Origin: Terriglobus tenax
Lineage (GTDB): Bacteria; Acidobacteriota; Terriglobia; Terriglobales; Acidobacteriaceae
Direction of reading: 5' to 3'
Length of the DNA stretch: 64,000 bases
Assembly: GCF_025685395.1 (NCBI RefSeq)
Contig: NZ_JAGSYA010000003.1
Coordinates: 496,001-560,000, forward strand
In this document: piece by piece, positions 1-9,500 of the stretch
Position numbering within the stretch: the first letter of the stretch is position 1
How the letters are laid out: each line of letters opens with the position of its first letter
Notes under the pieces: model-generated
What the model was told of the DNA's origin: nothing
What the model saw: only the letters and a program-made list of their open reading frames with translations
The model's database searches: none
Made by a program: the position numbers and the translations under genes

Positions 1-587
1 CGGCACGCTTCAAAACTGCCGGTGTGCGGTGGATTACCGGCGGCGGCGCGGAGATTCTTACCGAGGAGTTCCGCAGGCGGCACAGCAAGTTCAAGTACAC
101 GGTCAGTGAATACTTTGAGGCACAGCGCGCGATTCTGCGGGCCGGGTTGAAAACAACCGCGACGATGGTCATCGGTTTTGACGAGACGATTGAAGAACGG
201 TTGGAGCACCTGGAGCGTGTACGCGCGTTTCAGGACGAGACCGGCGGTATTGCCAGCTTCCTGTGCTGGACCTTCAAGCCATACTTCACGCAGATTGGCG
301 GTATCGAGATCTCGACGCAGGAGTATCTGCGTCACCTGGCCCTGAGCCGCATCTTCCTCGACAATGTGCCTCGCATCCGCACCTCGGTATTGACGCAGAA
401 CGATCGCGCGCTGGAGGGGCTGACGTATGGAGCCGATGACTTCGATCTTCCGATTGAAGATGAGGTAACGCAGAAGGCCGGTGCAACCATAAGCCTGGAC
501 TTTGACCGCATCCTCAATGTTGCCCGGCAGCTTGGCTATCAGCCGGAGTACCGGCATGTGGCGACCGGGGCACGCGTCGCAGGTTGA
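1..587 (+). CDS. mqnC: Cyclic dehypoxanthinyl futalosine synthase-like radical SAM protein, C-terminal part
   Basis: The gene enters from the left edge in an open frame (first whole codon at base 3), so about 194 C-terminal residues are seen and the radical SAM CxxxCxxC motif is outside the window. The GGGAEIL motif near the start, then TTATMVIGFDET and DETGGIASFLCWTFKP, match the MqnC/MqnE/CofH group. The ETGG...WxF(K/Q)P pattern and the GADDFDLPIEDEV segment fit MqnC best. MqnC closes the futalosine-derived ring in the menaquinone pathway used by many Acidobacteriota. A GTG at 24 is only an internal codon. MqnE or a paralogue is the main alternative. It converges on glmS. Confidence 0.68.
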   Translation, partial: ARFKTAGVRWITGGGAEILTEEFRRRHSKFKYTVSEYFEAQRAILRAGLKTTATMVIGFDETIEERLEHLERVRAFQDETGGIASFLCWTFKPYFTQIGGIEISTQEYLRHLALSRIFLDNVPRIRTSVLTQNDRALEGLTYGADDFDLPIEDEVTQKAGATISLDFDRILNVARQLGYQPEYRHVATGARVAG

Positions 588-596
588 AGAAATCTC

Positions 597-632
597 CTCT
601 GCCGGGGCAGATGCAATATCCGCCCGGCAGAG
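597..632. terminator. Hairpin between convergent mqnC-like gene and glmS
   Basis: A perfect 10-bp inverted repeat (CTCTGCCGGG at 597-606, CCCGGCAGAG at 623-632) with a 16-base loop sits just after the plus-strand stop. There is no clear T tract on either side, so it may be a weak or Rho-assisted bidirectional terminator. The stem is seen directly; the role is inferred. Confidence 0.45.
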
Positions 633-658
633 ACCCGTTCATGGACGGGGTACGTCAC

Positions 659-2536
<1,878 letters not shown>

Positions 2537-2602
2537 AGGTTGTTTCACTCCAGGTAACGTGGTCGCGGCCGGTCAGGCGCAGCGATGCAGCAATAGCAAA
2601 GG

Positions 2603-3571
2603 TCAGGCGGTATGCCGTGTCATGGAAAGTGCTTCCTGTTCCAGGAACCACTGCACAGTTTTAGCGAGGCCATCTTTGAAGCTGCAGATGGGGTTGTACT
2701 TCAGAGCCTGCTTCGAAAGGGTCAGGTCGGCTTCAGAGTGCTGTACATCTCCCAGCCGTGGAGCGGTGTAGAGCGCTTTCTTCTTGAAACAGAGAAAGTG
2801 CGCCAGCAGGTCATAGGTTTGGTTCAGACTCTGGCTTTGACCGGTGCCGACATTGAATACCCTGCCGGAGACATCTGCCGCGGGCGCTTTGCAGGCGAGC
2901 AAATTGGCGGAGACGACGTTATCAATGAAGGTAAAGTCGCGGCTCTGGTTGCCGTCGCCAAAGATGAGCGGCGTTTCGCCTTTCAGCATATCGGCGGCGA
3001 ACTTGGCGATGACGCCTGAGTAGGGCGAGTCGGAGCCTTGCCGGGGACCGAAGACGTTGAAGTAGCGCAGGCATACACCTTCGAGGCCATATACATGCCA
3101 GAAGCTGCGAACGTAGAACTCGCCCGCGAGCTTTTGTGCTGCGTAAGGAGAAAGAGGATCCGGCAACATCTCTTCATGCTTGGGCTGTGCGGACTTATTG
3201 CCATAAGCAGAAGAGGAGGCGGCATAGACAACGCGGGAGACACCGGCGTCGCGTGCGGCCAGAAGCACACTGAGTGTGCCGTCCACGTTGGCGATATGCG
3301 TAGTGAGCGGGTCGCGCACCGAACGCGGGACGGAGGCGAGTGCCGCCTGGTGAAGCACAAAGTCGACGCCACGGCAGCACTCGCGAAGCCGGCTGGTCTC
3401 ATTGATATCCATCACGCGGAAGTCGAGGTCCCGGATGATGCCATCGAGATTATGGACATCTCCTCCAACAAGATTGTCCACGCCAATGACTTCGTGGCCC
3501 TGTTGCAGAAGTTCATGAGCGAGAGAGGAACCGATAAAACCGGCCACTCCAGTGATGAGATAGCGTGCCAT
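2603..3571 (-). CDS. NAD-dependent epimerase/dehydratase (UDP-sugar 4-epimerase, WbpP-like)
   Basis: A 322-aa extended short-chain dehydrogenase. The N-terminal Rossmann motif is GVAGFIGSSLA, the active-site SSS...YAAQK (YxxxK) is present, and the sugar-nucleotide region has RYFNVFGPRQ and FNVGTG. The PRSVRDPL and GDVQHSEADL motifs are typical of the WbpP/TviC branch, which interconverts UDP-GlcNAc and UDP-GalNAc or their uronic acids. AGGAG lies 8 bases before the ATG. It diverges from the aminotransferase gene across a 398-base regulatory region with a sigma-54-type promoter 48 bases upstream of the ATG. Likely supplies a galacto-configured precursor for the EPS; exact substrate unknown. 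Confidence 0.85.
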   Translation of the reverse strand: MARYLITGVAGFIGSSLAHELLQQGHEVIGVDNLVGGDVHNLDGIIRDLDFRVMDINETSRLRECCRGVDFVLHQAALASVPRSVRDPLTTHIANVDGTLSVLLAARDAGVSRVVYAASSSAYGNKSAQPKHEEMLPDPLSPYAAQKLAGEFYVRSFWHVYGLEGVCLRYFNVFGPRQGSDSPYSGVIAKFAADMLKGETPLIFGDGNQSRDFTFIDNVVSANLLACKAPAADVSGRVFNVGTGQSQSLNQTYDLLAHFLCFKKKALYTAPRLGDVQHSEADLTLSKQALKYNPICSFKDGLAKTVQWFLEQEALSMTRHTA

Positions 3572-3618
3572 CCTGGCGACTCCTAAGGCGTGATTCTGGT
3601 GATTCGAAACCTGTAGGG

Positions 3619-3634
3619 TGCATTTCGAATGCCA
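3619..3634 (-). promoter_or_regulatory. Candidate sigma-54 promoter for the 4-epimerase gene
   Basis: On the minus strand the sequence is TGGCATTCGAAATGCA, giving GG-N10-GC with TGGCA at -24 and TGCA at -12. The predicted start is near 3608, leaving a 37-base leader before the ATG. The shared palindrome at 3762-3779 lies about 163 bases upstream, a usual distance for an enhancer. Confidence 0.55.
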
Positions 3635-3761
3635 TCCGCAGTGCCGGGGAGCGGAAGCTGTGGGAGCCGCAATCTGTGCGATGAACTTACAGATACTGAG
3701 GATTTAGCACAGGTTCCTTGTATATGGCGGTAGCCGGCAACAAGGCACTGTTCTGTAAAAG

Positions 3762-3779
3762 TGTGCAAACCGTTGCACT
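3762..3779. promoter_or_regulatory. Enhancer-like palindrome TGTGCA-N6-TGCACT
   Basis: TGTGCAAACCGTTGCACT, 11 of 12 arm bases matching the palindrome TGTGCA-N6-TGCACA also found upstream of wza. It sits between two divergent -24/-12 candidates (centre about -163 and -120). Proposed binding site of the sigma-54 activator encoded at 44745-46193; inference. Confidence 0.5.
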
Positions 3780-3863
3780 GCAGATACGGTTGCGATTGCG
3801 TGAATCGCTGCATATTTGCTCGTGTTCTTTGCAAACTCCGGCGTTCCTGTAAAAGGGGAATTC

Positions 3864-3879
3864 TGGCCCTCGATGTGCA
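3864..3879 (+). promoter_or_regulatory. Candidate sigma-54 promoter for the aminotransferase/PGT operon
   Basis: TGGCCCTCGATGTGCA has the GG-N10-GC spacing with TGGC at -24 and TGCA at -12. Predicted transcription start near 3890, giving an 80-base leader before the ATG at 3970. Palindrome centre is about 120 bases upstream. Confidence 0.55.
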
Positions 3880-3969
3880 TTGAATCCGGAACGTGTGGCC
3901 ATACAAGGAAGTGCTGGTGAGGTTCTGCTGGTTACAGAACCACGAATGAGCCGCCGGGAGGAGATGTCA

Positions 3970-5118
3970 ATGCAGAAGGTTCGGATGCTCAATTTAGAAC
4001 GTCAGTATGTCTCGCTTCGTGACGAGATCAATGCGGCGATTGAAAAGGTACTGGCGAATCAACACTTCATCCTTGGTCCTGAAGTGGCTGCCCTGGAAAC
4101 TGAGGTTGCGAATTATTGTCAGGTGGGACACGCGGTGGGCGTTGCGTCCGGTACGGATGCGTTGCTGCTGGCATTGAAGGCGGCCGGAGTTGGCCCCGGG
4201 GATGAAGTGATTGTGCCTGCCTTCACCTTTGTTGCAACGGCGGATACGGTCAGCCTTCTGGGGGCAACGCCTGTTTTTGCGGACATCGATCCGGTGACCT
4301 ACACCATGGATGTGAATGGCCTGGAGAAGTTGGTGACGCCGGCGACAAAGGCAATCATCGCGGTCCATCTGTATGGGCAGGCTGCGGATATCTTCGCGAT
4401 TGCGAAGTTTGCGCGGGCGCATAATCTTGTCTTCCTGGGAGATACGGCGCAGGCGCTGGGAGCGACGTACGCGGGCGATCCGGTCTGCTCTTTTGGTGAC
4501 TTCGGATGCCTTTCCTTCTTCCCCAGCAAGAACCTGGGAGCGTATGGCGACGGCGGCATGATCGTTACCAAGGATGCGGAACAGGCAGCCTTCCTGCGCA
4601 TGGCGCGCGCCCACGGCAGCGCAAAGAAGTATCGCAGCGAGTTCCTGGGATGGAACAGCCGTCTGGATGAAATTCAGGCGGCGATTCTGCGGGTGAAGCT
4701 GCCGCACCTGGATCGTTGGAACCAGCAGCGGCGTGAATGTGCTGCCCTGTACCGCGAGGCGCTGCAGGAGATTGATGAGATTGTTCTGCCGGTGACGGCA
4801 GAAGGACGGTCGCATGTCTTCCACCAGTTCACTATCCGTGTTCCCAATCGCGATGCCGTGCAGGCCGCACTGAAGGATATGGGCGTAGAGACGGCGGTGC
4901 ATTATCCGGTTCCCCTGCATCTGCAGCCGATGTACCAGTACCTTGGCTATGAGAAGGGAAGTCTGCCGGAGGCGGAGAAGGCTGTGGCTGAGGTGGTCTC
5001 GCTGCCGATCTATCCGGACCTGCTGCCGGAAGAGATTGCGTATGTGGGCGAGGCTTTGAAACAGGTGATGGCAAAGCCGGAGATGCGTTCGAGGTCTCTG
5101 GCAACACAGGCTGGGTGA
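3970..5118 (+). CDS. DegT/DnrJ/EryC1/StrS-family aminotransferase (WbpE-like)
   Basis: A 382-aa PLP-dependent sugar aminotransferase. GGGAGGAG lies 6 bases before the ATG at 3970, and an upstream in-frame ATG at 3964 touches that site, so 3970 is preferred. Family features: GTDALLLAL, VPAFTFVATA, the GDTAQALGA segment, and FFPSKNLGAYGDGG holding the PLP lysine. WbpE homologues transfer an amino group from glutamate to the 3-keto group of UDP-GlcNAc-3-keto-uronic acid. The presence of WbpA-, WbpB-, WbpD- and WbpI-like genes at 38-44 kb supports that role here. Its stop is followed after 1 base by the phosphoglycosyltransferase ATG, so the two form an operon. Other keto-sugar substrates remain possible. 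Confidence 0.88.
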   Translation: MQKVRMLNLERQYVSLRDEINAAIEKVLANQHFILGPEVAALETEVANYCQVGHAVGVASGTDALLLALKAAGVGPGDEVIVPAFTFVATADTVSLLGATPVFADIDPVTYTMDVNGLEKLVTPATKAIIAVHLYGQAADIFAIAKFARAHNLVFLGDTAQALGATYAGDPVCSFGDFGCLSFFPSKNLGAYGDGGMIVTKDAEQAAFLRMARAHGSAKKYRSEFLGWNSRLDEIQAAILRVKLPHLDRWNQQRRECAALYREALQEIDEIVLPVTAEGRSHVFHQFTIRVPNRDAVQAALKDMGVETAVHYPVPLHLQPMYQYLGYEKGSLPEAEKAVAEVVSLPIYPDLLPEEIAYVGEALKQVMAKPEMRSRSLATQAG

Positions 5119-5119
5119 T

Positions 5120-6460
5120 ATGAAGATTTGCGGAAAAGCATTACCGCCGCGAGCGGCGCTACTGCTCTCACTGGACTTTGTTGTGCTGGTGATTGTAGCG
5201 CCGCTTCTTTTTATCCTTCCTCTGCTGGCGGAAGGAAGCGGCAGACCACTTGGCAGTATTATGCTGGGCCTGCTGCGCCTGATGCTGGCCGGCATTGCCT
5301 GCCAGGCTATCTTTTATTATCACGACCTGTACAACCTGCAAATTGTTCGTGTGCCGCGGGCAACGGTGATACAGGTGCTGCGCGCGTTCGCGGTGTTGTT
5401 CGTCCTGCTTGCCACGGGACTGCTTCTGCTGCCGGGCCTTACACCTGTGCTCTCGCGAGTGTTGCTGTTCTCGACCTTTCTGGCCATGGTTACCGTGGTA
5501 TCGCGCAGACTTGCCCTGCCGCGAGCGCGTGAGCGCGTGCTGGTGATTGGTTCAGGCAGTGAAGCGGCGGAGTTGCAGCAGATCGTTCTCTCGAGCCCAG
5601 AATGGAATATGGAGGTGGCGCAGATTGCTCCTCCTTCCGGGCTTACGAGTCTGTTGCAGCGGGAGAAGGTTTTTGGAGATGCCTTCGACCGGATCATTGT
5701 TACGAATGTGAAGGCGCAGTCGGACGAAAACCTGGAGACACTGTTGAACTGCAAGATGACCGGCTTGCAGATTGAGGATGCGCAGGCTTTTTTTGAGAAG
5801 GCGACCGGGCGCGTGCGCGTCGACCACCTGAGCGCGGAGCAGTGCATCTTCTCAGACCGCTACAGCAACAGGCTGGGGAAAAGGTTTGCCAAACGGGTCT
5901 TTGACCTTGTGGTGGCTGGCTTGCTGCTGGTTGCCGTCAGCCCGGTGATCCTGCTGGTGGCAGTGGTGATTCGTTTGCGGAACGATGGCCCCGTGTTCTT
6001 CCGGCAGCAGCGGATTGGCTTGTTTGGGCGTCAGTTCAGCATTCTGAAGTTCAGAACCATGTCTCCCGTTGCCGCAGGGGAGAAGACCGGCTGGGCGGGC
6101 AAAGAGACGCACCGGATTACTCCGCTGGGGAAACATCTGCGCAAGTACCGTATTGATGAGCTGCCGCAGTTGCTGAATGTGCTGCGCGGCGAGATGAGCC
6201 TGATTGGCCCAAGGCCAGAGCAGCCGCACCTGTGCGATGTGCTGGAGGAGCAGGTTCCGTTTTATAAACATCGCCACTCGGTGCCGCCCGGTCTGACGGG
6301 ATGGGCCCAGGTAAGGTACCACTATGGCTCAAGCATTGAAGAGTCAAAGCGCAAGCTGGAGTATGACCTTTTCTATGTGAAGCATCTGTCGTTGTGGCTG
6401 GACTGCGCGATTGCGCTGGAGACGGTGAAGGTGGTTCTGGTGGGCCGGGGAGCGGTGTAG
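5120..6460 (+). CDS. Polyprenyl-phosphate sugar-1-phosphate transferase (EPS initiating enzyme)
   Basis: A 446-aa membrane phosphoglycosyltransferase that loads the first sugar-1-phosphate onto undecaprenyl phosphate at the inner face of the cytoplasmic membrane. Four N-terminal hydrophobic segments (about residues 10-35, 45-70, 85-110, 115-135) precede a CoA-binding-like region (VLVIGSGSEAAELQ). The catalytic WbaP/PglC-type domain begins with KRVFDLVVAGLLL; it has PVFFRQQRIG, KFRTM, the YRIDELPQLLNVL segment and SLIGPRPEQP. The RYHYGSSIEESKRKLEYDL segment resembles the EpsB subfamily found at PEP-CTERM-type EPS loci, although no exosortase is seen here. It is translationally linked to the preceding aminotransferase gene. 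Confidence 0.92.
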   Translation: MKICGKALPPRAALLLSLDFVVLVIVAPLLFILPLLAEGSGRPLGSIMLGLLRLMLAGIACQAIFYYHDLYNLQIVRVPRATVIQVLRAFAVLFVLLATGLLLLPGLTPVLSRVLLFSTFLAMVTVVSRRLALPRARERVLVIGSGSEAAELQQIVLSSPEWNMEVAQIAPPSGLTSLLQREKVFGDAFDRIIVTNVKAQSDENLETLLNCKMTGLQIEDAQAFFEKATGRVRVDHLSAEQCIFSDRYSNRLGKRFAKRVFDLVVAGLLLVAVSPVILLVAVVIRLRNDGPVFFRQQRIGLFGRQFSILKFRTMSPVAAGEKTGWAGKETHRITPLGKHLRKYRIDELPQLLNVLRGEMSLIGPRPEQPHLCDVLEEQVPFYKHRHSVPPGLTGWAQVRYHYGSSIEESKRKLEYDLFYVKHLSLWLDCAIALETVKVVLVGRGAV

Positions 6461-6461
6461 C

Positions 6462-6497
6462 AAAAAAGAAAGGGGACGCAACGTGCGCGCCCCCTTG
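6462..6497 (-). terminator. Terminator between the convergent PGT and lipoprotein genes
   Basis: A G4/C4 stem (aggggacgca...cgccccc, about 6470-6496) has an inner CGCA/TGCG helix. Read on the minus strand it is followed by TTTCTTTTTT, so it should end the giant lipoprotein transcript. The plus side has only a short TTGTT. Confidence 0.6.
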
Positions 6498-6515
6498 TTC
6501 GCAGAGAGTTCTTAT

Positions 6516-9500
6516 TTACTGGTAAGCTCCCATCGACGGCTTGGAGCCTCGCGAGGTTCCTACGATATCGATGGTCGAGGTGTTGGAGGTTGTTCCCGCA
6601 GACTTTGCCGGTGAGCCTGACTGCAGGGAGAAGTTCGTGGTTGAAGTAAACAACGGATCGGCATTGATCGGGTTCGCGTCCCATGAAGGCGGCGCGCCTG
6701 CTCCATACCAGAGGTTGTACGATCCGCTAACATTGGTGGATCCCTTTTCAACGTAAGGCTGTGCGCTGGAAGGCTGCGAGCAGATGTTGTTGGTCAGATG
6801 CATGCCCGCGCCGCTGTAGACCACACCGAAACATCCGTTCTGATTGCCTTTGGTGTAAGCACCTGCGTCCACAACGGTGTTGTTGTAGACCTCGACGTTG
6901 CCGGTGGAAGTACCGGCAGCAGGATCGGAGTTGATGGCGATGCCTGCTTCGTTGGCAACTCCGTAGGGATTGTTGGCCAGGGCGGTATGCAGGACCAGGT
7001 TGTTGTAGATCTCTACCGTTCCCTGCGAAGGATTGACCGAGGCAAGCCCGATGCCGTCGCAGTAGCTGTTGGTCACGATGTTGTCGTGAATATGGAGATC
7101 GTACTGGTTGCTGCCCAGCGTGGCGTGGAACATGATGCCACGGCAGTAGCCCTTGAAATTCTGGCCGACGTTGTTCCAGCCGATGTCAGCGTGGTTGACG
7201 TTGCTGGAGAAGTAGACCGCGTGATAGGTCTTGTCGACGTTGCCACCGGTGTCGTGCACGTTGTTGCCGTGGAAGGCCCATGTCTCCGTGGGGTCCGTGG
7301 TTTCGCCGAGCACGCATGCGGTTCCACCCACGCCGGAAGGAGGCGCCGGGCAGGAGAGGCTGTTATTGATGATGCGGACGTTGCCTGCCTCGGCATCGAT
7401 GGCAGAGACCTGTCCAACGATGTTGAGATTGGCGACGGTGATGTACTTCCCCCACCCCTTGACGCCGTTCGTCACGGAAGTGCTGCCGACGTTGACCGTG
7501 CCCCCGGGATAGCCCACGATGTTGAGCTGGCTGGTGGCGGAGGTTCCTCCGATGTCTGTGGAGATAGCTGCTTTATAGCTGCGTCCATCGTCGAAGGAGA
7601 CGTCAGTCCCAGGCATCAGGTAGATGACGGTGTTTCGCACCGGCGAGGACGAGTCGCTGGAGGTGACGGAGTTGAAGGCGGCGCGCCATGTCTTGTAAGG
7701 CGAGGTGAAACTGCCCGTGTTGGTGTCCGCCCCGTTGGGCGATACGAAGACAATGTCCGTTGCCGTGACGGTGAAGGGCATGCCATTGGAAGAGAGACCG
7801 TTGACTGTAACGATGATGTTGCCGGTCTTCGCCGCGCTGCCAAGCTGCGCGATGATGACGGTATCGCTCCAGGAGCAGAGGCTGCAGTTGGTGACCAGCG
7901 ATCCACCAAGGCTGACGGTGCTGCTGCCCTGGGTCGCGCCGAAGTTGCTGCCGAAGATGCGAACGTAGACTCCGTTGCCGGTGTCACCGCCCGTACCGCT
8001 GCCGACGTTGATGTCGGTGTAGTTGATGTGCGGTCCGCCGGATGAGCCGGAGATCGGTGCAGCATTGATGGTCAGAGTCACTGTGCCGGTTTTGGATGCC
8101 GCAGGACTGCTGGAGTCAGTCGCCTGGATAGACAGTGTGGTTATTCCAGCAGCCGTTGGCGTACCGCTGAGCGAGCAGTTGCTCAGCGTAAGTCCAGCTG
8201 GAACCGTACCGCTGCTCAGGGAGCAGGTGTAAGGAGCCGTACCGCCGCTGACGCCAATGGTTCCGGTGTAAGCCGTGCCGACGGTTCCAGCCGACGGTGA
8301 GGAAAGTGTGAGCGTAACAGTCGGGGCGGCGTTGACGGTGACTGCAATCATGCCCGTGGTGGAGTTCACCGGGGTTGCTGCATCGGTCGCTTTCACTGAA
8401 AGTGAGTAGGTGCCTGCCGTGGTGGGTGTTCCGGTGAGTGTGCAATTGCTGAGGGTGAGCCCCGGTACCGATCCGCTTGTGAGGGCGCAGGTGTAGGGTG
8501 CTGTTCCACCAGCGACGCCAATGGTTCCAGTGTAGGCGGAGCCGACAGTGGCCGTCGCGGTTGGAGCAGTAAGCGTGAGGTTGACGGCTGCAGCTCTGAC
8601 GGTGACTGCAATGGTTCCTGTGGCGGAGTTCGCTGGGGTTGCGGCATCGGTCGCTCTGACGGAAAGTGAGTAGGTGCCTGCCGTGGTGGGTGTTCCGGTG
8701 AGTGTGCAATTGCTGAGGGCGAGCCCCGGTACCGATCCGCTCGCAAGGGCGCAGGCGTAGGGTGCTGTTCCACCAGCGACGCCAATGGTTCCGGTGTAAG
8801 CCGTACCGACAGTGGCTGTCGCGGTTGGAGCAGTAAGCGTGAGGTTGACGGCTGCAGCTCTGACGGTGACTGCAATGGTTCCTGTGGTGGAGTTTGCCGG
8901 AGTGGCCGCATCGGTCGCTCGCACGGAAAGCGAGTAGGTGCCAGCAGTCGTTGGTCTTCCGGTGAGTGTGCAATTGCTGAGCGAGAGCCCTGGTACCGAT
9001 CCGCTTGCAAGCGAGCAGGTGTAAGGAGCTGTTCCGCCGCTGACGCCGATGATGCCAGCGTAGGCGGAGCCGACGGTTCCGGCCGACGGCGAAGAGAGTG
9101 TGAGCGTGACAGCCGGGGCGGCGTTGACAGTGACTGCAACCGTGCTCGTGATCGAGTTCGCTGGGGTTGCCGCATCTGTCGCTCTGACTGAGAGCGAGTA
9201 GGTACCTGCCGTGGTGGGTGTTCCGGTCAGGGTGCAATTGCTGAGGGTGAGCCCTGGTACCGATCCGCTTGCAAGCGAGCAGGTGTATGGAGCTGTTCCG
9301 CCGCTGACGCCGATGATGCCAGCGTAGGCGGAGCCGACGGTGGCTGTTGTGGTTGGGGCGGTCAGCGTGAGAGTGACGGGGATAACCGGCGTGGCGGCGA
9401 TGGTGAACGGCACCGTTGCGATAGTTGTGTTTGCCGGGTTGGATGCGTCAGTCGCCTTGATGCTGAGATCGAAGGTTCCAGCGGCGACCGGTGTGCCGGT

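Noticed and set aside
3583-3906. 107-aa minus-strand frame in the divergent promoter region
   Set aside because: Overlaps the promoter elements and palindrome; low-complexity Arg/Gln composition and no ribosome site.
3994-5295. 433-aa minus-strand frame opposite the aminotransferase
   Set aside because: Fully antisense to a family-matched gene; Arg/Gln/His-rich noise.
6798-8045. 415-aa plus-strand frame opposite the giant lipoprotein
   Set aside because: Val/Asp-rich shadow of the beta-helix and TIG coding region.
8330-9400. Regular repeats considered as a CRISPR array
   Set aside because: The 264-base period is coding, in frame and without short repeat/spacer structure.
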